Positions 25,581 to 33,598 of a stretch of DNA of 64,000 nucleotides are shown here, one piece after another. The notes beneath the pieces are model-generated. The model did no database searches. It was not told where the DNA came from and was given only the letters and a program-made list of their open reading frames with translations. A program made the translations under genes and the position numbers. The first letter of the stretch is position 1, and each line of letters begins with the position of its first letter. The stretch comes from an uncultured Actinomycetes bacterium. Lineage in GTDB: Bacteria; Actinomycetota; Acidimicrobiia; Acidimicrobiales; Microtrichaceae. The stretch covers positions 1 through 64,000 of the forward strand of contig CAINRS010000001.1 of the NCBI GenBank assembly GCA_903852755.1. Reading direction: 5' to 3'.

Positions 25581-26264
25581 CTACTTGATGGTGACCCCGG
25601 CGTGCGCCACGGCGCTCCGGTAGAGGGCGTCGAGCTTGGTGGCGTAGTCGGGATCGGTGGCCCAGTTGCCCTTGCCCATCTGCGACCACATCGTGGCCTT
25701 CCCGGCGATGTAGCTCAGCACGAGCCGGGTGCGAGCGGCGGCGATGGGGGAGGCGAAGTTGGCGCTGCGCATCCCGGGCGTGGCGTAGGCGCGCAGGTGC
25801 TGGATCTGTGCCCGGACACCCGTCCGCGCGTCGGGGAACTGCTCTGCTGTGCTCCCGCCGTCGACAGCGCCGATTCCGGCGTAGTTGTGGAACGTGGGCG
25901 GGACCCGGTCCGAGAAGCGGAACCAGCCGGTCTCGAGGACTGCCTGGATGAAGGCCCGGTCGCCGGCGACGCCCTCACGGTTGCCCTCCTCGATGAACAG
26001 CCGGGCGAGCTCGGCCACCGGGACCGCCGGACGGGAACCCGGACGGGGGCGGGAGTTGAACCAGGCCGTGAGCTGCTCGGCACTCATGGAACTCGGGCCG
26101 AGGATCGGCCACGGAGCCACCTGTGGTGCAGGGGCGACCGGAGCAGGCGTCGGGACCGGAACGGGCAGGGGCTGTGCGACGGGTCGGCAGGCGGACGCGC
26201 CGGTGGCGATGAGCACCGCCGATGCGCCAGCGACCAGGGCCCGTCGGGGGGTGGGCCGGATCAT
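25581..26264 (-). CDS. exported glucosaminidase-domain protein
   Basis: The 227-residue product has a signal sequence ending near a possible lipobox GASAC, a proline-rich linker (about 33-60), then a glucosaminidase/mannosyl-glycoprotein-type domain. Typical are AVLETGWFRF with the catalytic-type glutamate, PTFHNYAGIGA and the ATDPDYATKLDALY end. It would cut peptidoglycan between N-acetylglucosamine and N-acetylmuramic acid during growth or division. ATG at 26264 sits seven bases from TAGGCT. The following 146 bases up to the next gene contain nothing I recognise. Confidence 0.85.
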   Translation of the reverse strand: MIRPTPRRALVAGASAVLIATGASACRPVAQPLPVPVPTPAPVAPAPQVAPWPILGPSSMSAEQLTAWFNSRPRPGSRPAVPVAELARLFIEEGNREGVAGDRAFIQAVLETGWFRFSDRVPPTFHNYAGIGAVDGGSTAEQFPDARTGVRAQIQHLRAYATPGMRSANFASPIAAARTRLVLSYIAGKATMWSQMGKGNWATDPDYATKLDALYRSAVAHAGVTIK

Positions 26265-26271
26265 GGGCGTC

Positions 26272-26277
26272 AGCCTA
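26272..26277 (-). promoter_or_regulatory. -10 box TAGGCT, leaderless promoter
   Basis: On the minus strand TAGGCT precedes the ATG at 26264 by seven bases. Confidence 0.5.
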
Positions 26278-26332
26278 CCGGCCTGCTCGGGAAATCGACA
26301 CACGATCGCAACATCCGGCCTCCTGGCCTCGC

Positions 26333-26338
26333 TACGGT
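26333..26338 (+). promoter_or_regulatory. -10 box TACGGT, leaderless promoter
   Basis: TACGGT precedes the GTG at 26345 by six bases, back to back with the promoter of the divergent glucosaminidase gene. Confidence 0.5.
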
Positions 26339-26344
26339 GGGACT

Positions 26345-27328
26345 GTGTCGGTCAGCCGGCGGGTCGAGTTGAGCGTCGGACTGCGGAATTTCGCCCGGGC
26401 CGGCGAGGGGTCGGGCCTCGTCGAGGACCTGGTCGCCCGGACGGTCGCCCTGGACGACCTCGGCGTCGACCGGGTGGTGGTGTCGGACCACGTGGTGTTC
26501 GGCTCCGACCTCAGCGACTACGGCGACCCGTCCGTGGGTGGCCTCCGCGGTGGCGTCCAGCCGACCGGACCCGACGGGGACTGGCTGGAACCGCTCACCC
26601 TCGCGGCGTTCCTCGCCGCCGGAACCGAGCGCATCCGACTGTCGACGGGCATCATCGTGGCGGGGCTCCGGCGGCCGGTCGTGCTGGCCAAGACCGTGGC
26701 CACGCTCGACCGGCTCAGTCGGGGCCGGATCGACCTCGGCGTCGGCGTCGGCTGGCAGCGCGCCGAGTACGAGGCGGCGGGTCTCGAGTTCTCCGACCGG
26801 GGGGCGTTGCTCGACGGGACACTCCGGACCTGCGTGGAGTTGTGGACCGGCGAGGCGGTGGAGCTCTCCGGTGCGTCCGGACCGGTGGTCGTCCAGAGCC
26901 GTCCGGCGCCGTTCCACGGTTCGGTGCCCATCTGGGTGAGCGGCAGCGTGAGCGGACCGGTCGTCCGCCGGACCGCCCGGTTCGGTGTGGGGTGGATCCC
27001 CTGGGGGCGGGCGCTCGACGAGCCCGAGGCCGGTCTGCGGTCCTTCCGGTCCGCCCTGGCCACCGAACTCGAGGCGGCGGAGGTCGAGGGGTGGGTCACG
27101 CCCCTCACCGCAGCCGGCGACCTGCGGGCAGCAGCCAGCATCAGGGTCCCGCCACCCGACCGCACGACGGCACTCGCCTCGACGGTGCGTTCGTCACTGC
27201 AGCGCGTCCCCGCGCTCGTCGCCGCGGGCTTCGACGACCTGCGCCTCTCGGTCGCACCGTCGGCGGTGCCGTTCGTGGAGACGGTCGCCGAGGTGCTCGC
27301 CCAGCTCGACGGCGTGGTCGACCGGTAG
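26345..27328 (+). CDS. LLM-class F420-dependent oxidoreductase
   Basis: The 327-residue protein is a luciferase-like monooxygenase (TIM barrel) of the F420 type: the DLGVDRVVVSDHVVFGSDL segment, STGIIVAGLRRPVVLAKTVATLDRLSRGR and GVGVGWQRAEYEAAG are standard. Such enzymes use F420 or FMN to oxidise or reduce small molecules. The stop codon lies inside the first unit of a 26-bp tandem repeat leading to another F420/PPOX gene. The two may form a functional pair, but a promoter lies between them. Confidence 0.85.
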   Translation: MSVSRRVELSVGLRNFARAGEGSGLVEDLVARTVALDDLGVDRVVVSDHVVFGSDLSDYGDPSVGGLRGGVQPTGPDGDWLEPLTLAAFLAAGTERIRLSTGIIVAGLRRPVVLAKTVATLDRLSRGRIDLGVGVGWQRAEYEAAGLEFSDRGALLDGTLRTCVELWTGEAVELSGASGPVVVQSRPAPFHGSVPIWVSGSVSGPVVRRTARFGVGWIPWGRALDEPEAGLRSFRSALATELEAAEVEGWVTPLTAAGDLRAAASIRVPPPDRTTALASTVRSSLQRVPALVAAGFDDLRLSVAPSAVPFVETVAEVLAQLDGVVDR

Positions 27329-27383
27329 GGCCGGTGTCACCGTCGGACCGGTAGGGCCGGTGTCACCGTCGGACCGGTAGGGT
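27321..27383 (+). repeat. 26-bp tandem repeat, 2.4 copies, carrying -10-like boxes
   Basis: A 26-base unit starting ACCGGTAGGG is present at 27321-27346 and 27347-27372, with a partial third copy at 27373-27382. The first unit contains the stop codon of the upstream gene. Units 1 and 2 hold TAGGGC; at the partial copy this becomes TAGGGT, which is seven bases from the next gene's GTG. The array therefore multiplies the promoter edge. Confidence 0.75.
27378..27383 (+). promoter_or_regulatory. -10 box TAGGGT, leaderless promoter
   Basis: TAGGGT is followed by seven bases and the GTG at 27391. It lies at the edge of the 26-bp tandem repeat. Confidence 0.5.
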
Positions 27384-27390
27384 CCGGGGC

Positions 27391-27891
27391 GTGGGTGACA
27401 ACCAGCGATCGACGGTGCGGATGACCGACGCCGAGGTGGAGGACTACATCCGGCGGAGCCGGACGGCGACCATGGCGACCCTCAACGCCGACGGCAGCCC
27501 GCACCTGGTGGCCATGTGGTTCGCCGTGCTCGACGGTGCGATCTGGTTCGAGACGAAGTCCCGCTCGCAGAAGGCGGTCAACCTCCGCCGGGATCCGCGC
27601 CTGACCGTGCTGCTCGAGGACGGCGAGACCTACGACGTCCTGCGTGGGGTGAGCCTCGAGGGTCGTGGCGTCGTGAGTGACGACCCGGACGACCTGTGGC
27701 GGGTCGGGGTCGATGTGTGGGAACGCTGCAACGGCCCCTACACCGAGGACCTGGCACCGTTCGTGGAGGTCATGATCCGCAACCGCGTCGCCGTGCGGCT
27801 CGATGTGGACCGGGTCCGCTCGTGGGACCACCGCAAGCTCGGCATGGACCCCATGCCCCTCGGCGGCACGACCGCCGGCGCCCTCGACTGA
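27391..27891 (+). CDS. PPOX-class F420-dependent protein
   Basis: The 166-residue protein is a split-barrel flavin/F420 protein: RTATMATLNADGSPHLVAMW, then IWFETKSRSQKAVNLRRDPRLTVL and the WDHRKLG end are typical of the PPOX/Rv0121-like group. It is longer than the other PPOX protein in the window (134 residues) and is only distantly similar. The substrate is unknown. It converges on an SDR gene with a 9-base gap. Confidence 0.85.
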   Translation: MGDNQRSTVRMTDAEVEDYIRRSRTATMATLNADGSPHLVAMWFAVLDGAIWFETKSRSQKAVNLRRDPRLTVLLEDGETYDVLRGVSLEGRGVVSDDPDDLWRVGVDVWERCNGPYTEDLAPFVEVMIRNRVAVRLDVDRVRSWDHRKLGMDPMPLGGTTAGALD

Positions 27892-27900
27892 GGGCTCGGT

Positions 27901-28596
27901 TCAGGACCCGTCCCCGAAGTCCGCCGACGCGATCTCGGTCGTCGACGGATCCTCGAGCACCGAGACCACCCGACGGGCGACCTCGTCGGGGTCGAGCCCG
28001 ACCGGGAGTCGAGGCGGGTCGCCGGCGACGGCCCGCCCGGCCAGTCCCGTCTCGGTGTGCGGTGGCCGGACGTCGACCAACCGGACACGGCGTCGGCGCA
28101 GTTCCCGGACAAGTGCGGTGTCGGCGGCTGTCAGCGCCGCCTTGCTCGCCGAGTAGGCGGCCATGCCCGGGAGCGGACGCTCGGCCACCACGGCGCTCAG
28201 GTGCACGACCACGCCTTCGCTCGCCTCGAGGAGCGGCAGGGCCCTGCGGAGCAACCACAGCGGTCCGAGCACGTTCGTGACGAACAGCTCCTCGATGACG
28301 TCGTCAGGCGTCGACAGCAGGTCGCCGAACGCCACGATGCCCGAGGCGACGACGAGCGCGTCGAGCCGACCGGGGCCCGATCGAACCGTCTCGACCAGGC
28401 CGTCGCCGGCGGTGGGGTCGCGCAGGTCGAGGGCGCAGGCCGTGAAGGTTCCCGGTGTGCCATCGCCGAATCCAGCGAGGGAGTCGACCGAGCGTGCGGT
28501 CCCGATGACGGTGTCGCCCCGACGGAGGAGCCGTTCGGCGACACGTCCGCCGATGCCACCGGACGCCCCAACCACGGCAACGACCCGGTCGGTCAC
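27901..28596 (-). CDS. short-chain dehydrogenase/reductase
   Basis: The 231-residue SDR has the cofactor loop GASGGIGG (about 10-17), a probable NAG-equivalent ASGIVAFGD, serine in HLSAVVA and the catalytic YSASK. Its compact size and PGMAAYSASKAAL stretch suit reductases of small ketones. GTG at 28596 follows AGGAG-poor sequence, so the start is moderately sure. It is divergent from the P450/ferredoxin pair, with the starts 82 bases apart. It may act on the P450 product. Confidence 0.85.
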   Translation of the reverse strand: MTDRVVAVVGASGGIGGRVAERLLRRGDTVIGTARSVDSLAGFGDGTPGTFTACALDLRDPTAGDGLVETVRSGPGRLDALVVASGIVAFGDLLSTPDDVIEELFVTNVLGPLWLLRRALPLLEASEGVVVHLSAVVAERPLPGMAAYSASKAALTAADTALVRELRRRRVRLVDVRPPHTETGLAGRAVAGDPPRLPVGLDPDEVARRVVSVLEDPSTTEIASADFGDGS

Positions 28597-28665
28597 GAGG
28601 CGGGTCCTCTGCGCAGTCGGACGTGCGGCACACCGTGAGTCTGTGCGATGGGGCACCGGCGTGTC

Positions 28666-28671
28666 TACGCT
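28666..28671 (+). promoter_or_regulatory. -10 box TACGCT, leaderless promoter
   Basis: TACGCT is six bases before the GTG at 28678, the preferred P450 start. Confidence 0.45.
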
Positions 28672-28677
28672 GCGATC

Positions 28678-29895
28678 GTGGCTGGTGCAACGCCTCGGTC
28701 GGGGAGTCCCGTGACGGACTGGTCGACGGACTTCGACCACACCACGGACCAGTGGGCCGCCCGTGCGCCCGAGATCTGGCGTGAACTGCGTGCGTCGTGC
28801 CCGGTTGCCCACAGCGACCGGTTCGGCGGGACCTGGTTGCCCACCCGGCACCGGGACGTGGCCGCGATCGCCCACGACACCGAGCACTTCACCTCCAACA
28901 GCGTGATCGTGGCGGACTGGCGTCCCGAGGTGCCGGCGCCGATGGGGTTCGCACCACCGATCACCTCGGATCCGCCGTTCCACGAGTTCGCCCGCCGTCT
29001 GCTCCTGCCGGCGTTCGCTCCCAAGGCGATCGCGGTCCTCGAGGAGCCGACCCGCAGGTTCTGCGCCGAGCTGCTCGACGACCTGTTGGCCACGGGGCCC
29101 GAGGTGGATGCGGCCGTCGGGTACGCCCAGCACATCCCGGTTCGGGTGATCGCCCACCTGCTCGGCGTTCCACCCGAGGACGGCGACCGTTTCCGGAGGT
29201 TCATCCACCGGATCCTCGAACGCCCCGGCCAGGCCGGTCCGGTCGACCCGTCGGACCTGCTCACGACGTACCTCGACGGAGTGGTCGCCGACCACCGCCG
29301 GGCTCCACGGGACGACCTCGTCAGCTACCTGATCGATCTGGAGGTCGACGGAGTCCGGTTGAGCGACGAACACGTGATCGGCACGATCGCGCTCCTGCTG
29401 ATCGCCGGGATCGACACGACGTGGTCGGCCATCGGAGCGAGCCTGTGGCACCTGGCGCAGCACCCCGGTGACCGGGAGCGACTCGTCGCCGAGCCGGAGT
29501 TGATGACGTTCGCCGTGGAGGAGTTCCTGCGGCTCTACGCGCCGGTCACCATGGCGCGCATCGTCACCCGCGACACCGAGATCGGCGGCTGCCCGGTCAC
29601 GGCGGGGGACTGGGTGCTGCTGCCCTTCCCTGCTGCGAACCGCGACCCGGAGGAGTTCGACGACCCGGAGCGCTTCGTCGTGGACCGGGAGCGCAACCGG
29701 CACGCAGCGTTCGGCCTGGGCATCCACCGGTGTCTCGGGTCCAACCTGGCTCGGCTCGAGCTCCGGGTGGCGGTCGAGGAGTGGTTGCGCCGGGTGCCCG
29801 ACTTCGAGCTGTCGGCTCCGGAGTCCGTCAGGTGGTCGACCGGGCAGGTTCGCGGGCCGCGTGAGCTGCCCGTCCGGATCCTCGGAGGGGGCTGA
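28678..29895 (+). CDS. cytochrome P450
   Basis: The 405-residue P450 has the I-helix LLIAGIDTTWSA, the ExxR pair in EEFLRLYAP and the heme-cysteine loop FGLGIHRCLG. It is a soluble actinobacterial type that uses a ferredoxin, which follows directly. The start is uncertain: GTG at 28678 has a TACGCT box six bases upstream, while GTG at 28711 has a GGGGAG site four bases upstream. The first gives 11 extra residues and I prefer it weakly. No substrate is apparent. Its ferredoxin suggests it works as a self-contained redox unit with a reductase elsewhere. Confidence 0.9.
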   Translation: MAGATPRSGSPVTDWSTDFDHTTDQWAARAPEIWRELRASCPVAHSDRFGGTWLPTRHRDVAAIAHDTEHFTSNSVIVADWRPEVPAPMGFAPPITSDPPFHEFARRLLLPAFAPKAIAVLEEPTRRFCAELLDDLLATGPEVDAAVGYAQHIPVRVIAHLLGVPPEDGDRFRRFIHRILERPGQAGPVDPSDLLTTYLDGVVADHRRAPRDDLVSYLIDLEVDGVRLSDEHVIGTIALLLIAGIDTTWSAIGASLWHLAQHPGDRERLVAEPELMTFAVEEFLRLYAPVTMARIVTRDTEIGGCPVTAGDWVLLPFPAANRDPEEFDDPERFVVDRERNRHAAFGLGIHRCLGSNLARLELRVAVEEWLRRVPDFELSAPESVRWSTGQVRGPRELPVRILGGG

Positions 29896-29896
29896 G

Positions 29897-30091
29897 GTGC
29901 GGATCGTCTTCGACCGGTCGGCCTGTGTCGGCCACAACCGCTGCTACCTGCTGGCGCCTGCGTTGTTCGACGTGGACGACGAGGGCTACGCCGTGCCGCT
30001 CGTCTCCGGAACGGTGCCCGCTGAACTCGAGTCAGCAGCGCGTCTGGCCGCCGACAACTGCCCGGAGTTCGCGATCACGCTCGAGGACTGA
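29897..30091 (+). CDS. CxxHxxC-type [3Fe-4S] ferredoxin
   Basis: The 64-residue protein shows the P450-partner ferredoxin layout: CVGHNRC near residues 10-16 and a final NCPEFAI. The usual motif has a glycine, cysteine or other residue where this one has His. GTG at 29897 is one base after the P450 stop and has a good GGAGGGGG site five bases upstream, so the two are coupled. It delivers electrons to the P450. It is one of two such proteins in the window. Confidence 0.85.
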   Translation: MRIVFDRSACVGHNRCYLLAPALFDVDDEGYAVPLVSGTVPAELESAARLAADNCPEFAITLED

Positions 30092-30127
30092 CCGGCCGCC
30101 GCTCGCGTGGGGTCGGGGACGGTCGGG

Positions 30128-31870
30128 TCACGGGTTCAGGATCGAGGCGCTGCAGCCGGCCTCGAGCGTCCCGGCGAAGGCCGACTCGACGAACTGCTGG
30201 CTCGGTGACCCCTCGTAGCTCAGGTCGCTGCTGGAACGATCGAGCTTCCGTGCCGCCATCTGCCCGGGGATGGACAGGTGGTCCGCCGGGCTGTTGGGGC
30301 CCTTGCGGAACAGTCGGAGCTGCAGGGTCGACTGCGCGCCACCGGGTGGGCAGTACTCGGCGCTGAGCGACTCGTACAGGGCCCGTGTGGTGCAGTCGGC
30401 GACCGACGGCACCTGGTCCGCCGGCGATCCGTCGGGTGCGACGCAGTGGATCACCGTGTCGTTCGTGCCCTGGGCGATGAGGAGCGGGACCGCGCGTCCC
30501 CCGCTCGTCGGGAGCTTCGGGAACGGGTTGTCACCCATGGGGCCGGGCATGTTCCACAGGATCCACTCGCACCAGCCCCGCAGGCTCGCTGCACTCGTGG
30601 CACACGTGCGGTCGACCCCGCCCCGGAAGTACTGCCCCGGCGAGTAGTCGGGCGGCAGGTTCCACAGCTCGGGGACCAGCATCTGGTTGGTCGCTGCATC
30701 CCGGTAGGGGGCGGTGAGCCGCTTGACCTTGGTGGCGTCCGAGTCGAGCAGGCACAGGGGCATGATCGCTGCGACCGTGCCCTGTCCCTCGGGCGTGGCC
30801 ACCGCGTCGAGCGGGAGCGGACCGGTGGCCGGCCCGGCCGGAGTGGCTGCACCCGGTGCCGGGGTGTTCGTCGCTGAGTACTGGCTCCACGAACCGAAGA
30901 TGTAGCTGAACAGCGCCGGGCCGATCTGGAGTTCCAGCGCGGGGACCGGGATGCCGAGGAGGGGGATGGACTGGTGCATCTCACGGTCGGCCAGGCCGTC
31001 TCCGAAGGCGGTCCCCGGCTGACGATCCGGCTGGACGACGAAGTTGGCCGCCGGGGCGAGCGCCTCGACCCCCACGATCCGGATCTGGTCCGGCGGACCC
31101 CCGGTGGCCCCGAGGTACGGATCGGCGAGTTGCGCCGCCCACAGCGCTGCGTGGCCGCCCTGTGAGTGCCCTGCGATGACGACGTCGGAGCCCGTGGTGG
31201 AACCGGCGGGGAACTCCCGTTCGGCGAGCTGCTGCGCTGCCCGGATGCTGTCGAGGACGTTGGCGCCGGCGACTCGGCCGATCACGTAGGTGTCGGGAGG
31301 CTGGTAGTCCGCAGTGGCGACGATCCACCCCTGGTCGACGGCGTACTGGAGCTGACCGTTCGAGGGTTCCCCCTCGTGCCTGCCGAACAGCGAGCCCCAC
31401 GCAACGGTCTGGATCCCGCCGGGCATCGGCCCCCAGATGCCGGAGTCGGGGTTGCTCGAGGGGAGGCACTGCTGCTCGAGCCCCTGGGTGCCGTGGGCCC
31501 AGGCGAACACACGGGTGCGCCCGAGTTCATCGCGGGTGGGCCCGGCAGTTGGCAGGGTCACGGTCCCGCACACCAGTGTCAGGTCCGTCTCGTCGGCCGA
31601 GGTGGACACGTACAGGATCCGGTGGACCTCCGCTCCGGCCGGGTAGCCCTCGACCGGCGCACCGTCGCCGTCGGTGGCGCTCAGCTCCAGCGACTCGACG
31701 ACGTCGCCGGGGGTGGCCCCGGTGGGAACGGGGCCACCCACTCCGGCGTCGCCGGCACATGGTGGCTGGGCGGCGGCTGGCGGGGACGGCTTGCTGCACG
31801 CGACCGTCGTCGCCGCCAGCAGCGCGACGAGCAGCGCGACCCGGATCGACGTCCTCAGCTGCGTGTTCAC
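30128..31870 (-). CDS. exported lipase-like alpha/beta hydrolase
   Basis: The 580-residue product has a signal peptide with lipobox TVAC, then a secretory-lipase-type fold. The nucleophile elbow is GHSQGGH, oxyanion-region AHGTQG sits earlier, and a late His in SPADHLSIPGQ completes the triad. Extra cysteines (QQCLPS, RTCATS, EWCEW-like) suggest disulfides outside the cell. It probably hydrolyses esters or lipids. GTG at 31870 overlaps the stop of the upstream repair gene as GTGA, an unexpected partnership. It may simply share a message. Confidence 0.75.
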   Translation of the reverse strand: MNTQLRTSIRVALLVALLAATTVACSKPSPPAAAQPPCAGDAGVGGPVPTGATPGDVVESLELSATDGDGAPVEGYPAGAEVHRILYVSTSADETDLTLVCGTVTLPTAGPTRDELGRTRVFAWAHGTQGLEQQCLPSSNPDSGIWGPMPGGIQTVAWGSLFGRHEGEPSNGQLQYAVDQGWIVATADYQPPDTYVIGRVAGANVLDSIRAAQQLAEREFPAGSTTGSDVVIAGHSQGGHAALWAAQLADPYLGATGGPPDQIRIVGVEALAPAANFVVQPDRQPGTAFGDGLADREMHQSIPLLGIPVPALELQIGPALFSYIFGSWSQYSATNTPAPGAATPAGPATGPLPLDAVATPEGQGTVAAIMPLCLLDSDATKVKRLTAPYRDAATNQMLVPELWNLPPDYSPGQYFRGGVDRTCATSAASLRGWCEWILWNMPGPMGDNPFPKLPTSGGRAVPLLIAQGTNDTVIHCVAPDGSPADQVPSVADCTTRALYESLSAEYCPPGGAQSTLQLRLFRKGPNSPADHLSIPGQMAARKLDRSSSDLSYEGSPSQQFVESAFAGTLEAGCSASILNP

Positions 31871-32358
31871 TCCGGTCCTCCCCGGTGTCGGTCCTCGTGC
31901 TCGAGGAGCGCTCGCTTGCGATCCAGCCCGCACGCGTAGCCGCCCAGTCCGCCGTCGCCGCGGACCACCCGGTGGCAGGGGACCACGAGGGCAACGGGGT
32001 TGGTGGCCATCGCCCGTCCGACGGCCCGGGCGGCCCCGGGTCGGCCGACCCTGCGTGCCAGTTGGCCGTAGCTGGTCGTCGCACCGACGGGGACCTGCGC
32101 GAGCGCCGCCCGCAGCGACGCAGCGAAGGCACCGACCGGTGCGGCGACGGGCAGCTCCCCGAGCGACGTCGGGTCCTCGAAGTAGCCGAGGATCCGACGG
32201 CTGAGGGGTGCGAGCGCATCCGGATCCCAGGGCACCCCGTCGCGAGGTGTCGTGTCGAACCCGAGCGACGTGAGCCCGTCCGGGCCTGCGACGACCATGA
32301 TCCCGCCGACCGGGGTGTCCACCGTGGCGGCTGCGGTGCGGCGGGGGAGGTCCCTCAC
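31867..32358 (-). CDS. ogt: methylated-DNA-protein cysteine methyltransferase (Ogt/AdaB type)
   Basis: The 163-residue protein has the suicide cysteine motif PCHRV (Cys128), the helix-turn-helix TTSYGQLARRVGRPGAARAVG and the end GGYACGLDRKRALLEHE. It repairs O6-methylguanine by taking the alkyl group onto Cys128. Length is typical. The start overlaps the CaiB-like gene stop (GTGA) and its stop overlaps the lipase start, so it lies in a coupled string of functionally unrelated genes. Confidence 0.9.
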   Translation of the reverse strand: MRDLPRRTAAATVDTPVGGIMVVAGPDGLTSLGFDTTPRDGVPWDPDALAPLSRRILGYFEDPTSLGELPVAAPVGAFAASLRAALAQVPVGATTSYGQLARRVGRPGAARAVGRAMATNPVALVVPCHRVVRGDGGLGGYACGLDRKRALLEHEDRHRGGPE

Positions 32359-33596
32359 GCGATCACGCCGCGGTCACGGAGTCCGTCGATCTGCGAGGAC
32401 GTGAGTCCGAGTTCGGCCGAGAGCACCTCGTCGGTGTGCTCCCCGAGCCACGGGGGACGCCGTTCGGGTCCCTCGGCGACCCGCGACAACTTCACGGGGT
32501 TGCCCGGTACGAGCACCGGTTGGTCGACACCGTCGGGACGCTCCATCTCGACCAGCATGTTCCGGGCGGCGACGTGCGGGTCGGCGACGACCTCGTCCGT
32601 GGTGGCGCACGGTCCGGCGGCCAGGCCGACCGCAGAGAGCTCGGCGCACACCTCGTGACGGGTGCGGTCGGCGGACCAGGACTCGACCGCCGGCCGGATC
32701 AGGTCCTCGAGGTGCTCGGTCCAACCGGTCCGCTGCGCCAACCGGTCGTCGGTCAGCCAGTCCGGTCGACCGATCAGCTCGGCCAGCGCGGCGAGGTGCT
32801 GCTCCCGCCCGACCTGGAGGACGAACCATCCGTCGGCGGCGCGGAAGGCCTCGAGCAGCACCGTGCTCGTGTCGCCCGGACGGTGCCCGAGGGACCAGAA
32901 GTTGGTCACGACGTCGGTCATGGCCAGCACCGAGTCGAGCATGGCCACGTCGACGTACTGCCCCAGACCAGTGCGGTCGCGGTGACGGAGTGCGGCGAGC
33001 ACCCCGATGGTCGCGAAGAGCGCGGCGGAGATGTCCCCGAGTGCACCGACGGGATTGGGTCGCGGCCGGTTCCCCGGTCCGGCGGTGAAGGTGTAGACGC
33101 CCGACATCGCCTCGGTGATCGAGGCGAAGGCCGGCCACTCCCGGTAGGGCGAATCGCCGGTGTTGCCGAACCCCGAGACCGAGACGTAGATGATGCGCTC
33201 GTCCACGCTCGCGAACGCCTCAGGACCGAGCCCCAACCTGGCCATCGCCCCCGGCCTGGAGTTCTCGGCGACCACGTCGAAGGAGCGGGCGAGCTCGAGC
33301 ACCAGGTCGCGGCCGGCGTCCTGTTTCAGGTCGACGCAGACGCTCCGCTTGCCCAGGTTGTTGCGCAGGAAGGTCGCCCCGACGGTCCGACCCTCGGGAT
33401 CCCGGATCGCCGGCATGGAGGTCCGTCCCAGGTCGCCGTGCACTGGTTCCACCTTGACGACGTCGGCTCCGAGCCGGGCGAGCAGCTGGGTGGCGTAGGG
33501 GAGCGCCTGCATCTGTTCGAGCGCCAGGACCCGCACGCCGTCGAGGGGGCGTCCGGCCGGGAGGGCCGACTCGTTGGCCACGTCGCCCAGGCGCAC
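32355..33596 (-). CDS. CaiB/BaiF-family CoA transferase
   Basis: The 413-residue protein has class III CoA-transferase features: GVRVLALEQMQALPYATQLL near the start, the GADVVKVEP segment, the KRSVCVDLK segment and the catalytic-aspartate region VDVAMLDSVLA. It would move CoA between carboxylic acids, for example in steroid, carnitine or aromatic acid degradation. It follows the acyl-CoA ligase gene by two bases, so the two probably activate the same kind of acid by different routes. Its length is standard. Confidence 0.85.
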   Translation of the reverse strand: MRLGDVANESALPAGRPLDGVRVLALEQMQALPYATQLLARLGADVVKVEPVHGDLGRTSMPAIRDPEGRTVGATFLRNNLGKRSVCVDLKQDAGRDLVLELARSFDVVAENSRPGAMARLGLGPEAFASVDERIIYVSVSGFGNTGDSPYREWPAFASITEAMSGVYTFTAGPGNRPRPNPVGALGDISAALFATIGVLAALRHRDRTGLGQYVDVAMLDSVLAMTDVVTNFWSLGHRPGDTSTVLLEAFRAADGWFVLQVGREQHLAALAELIGRPDWLTDDRLAQRTGWTEHLEDLIRPAVESWSADRTRHEVCAELSAVGLAAGPCATTDEVVADPHVAARNMLVEMERPDGVDQPVLVPGNPVKLSRVAEGPERRPPWLGEHTDEVLSAELGLTSSQIDGLRDRGVIA

Positions 33597-33598
33597 GA

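Noticed and set aside
27321-27383. CRISPR array or terminator
   Set aside because: Tandem 26-bp units without spacers and without a hairpin followed by T-run.
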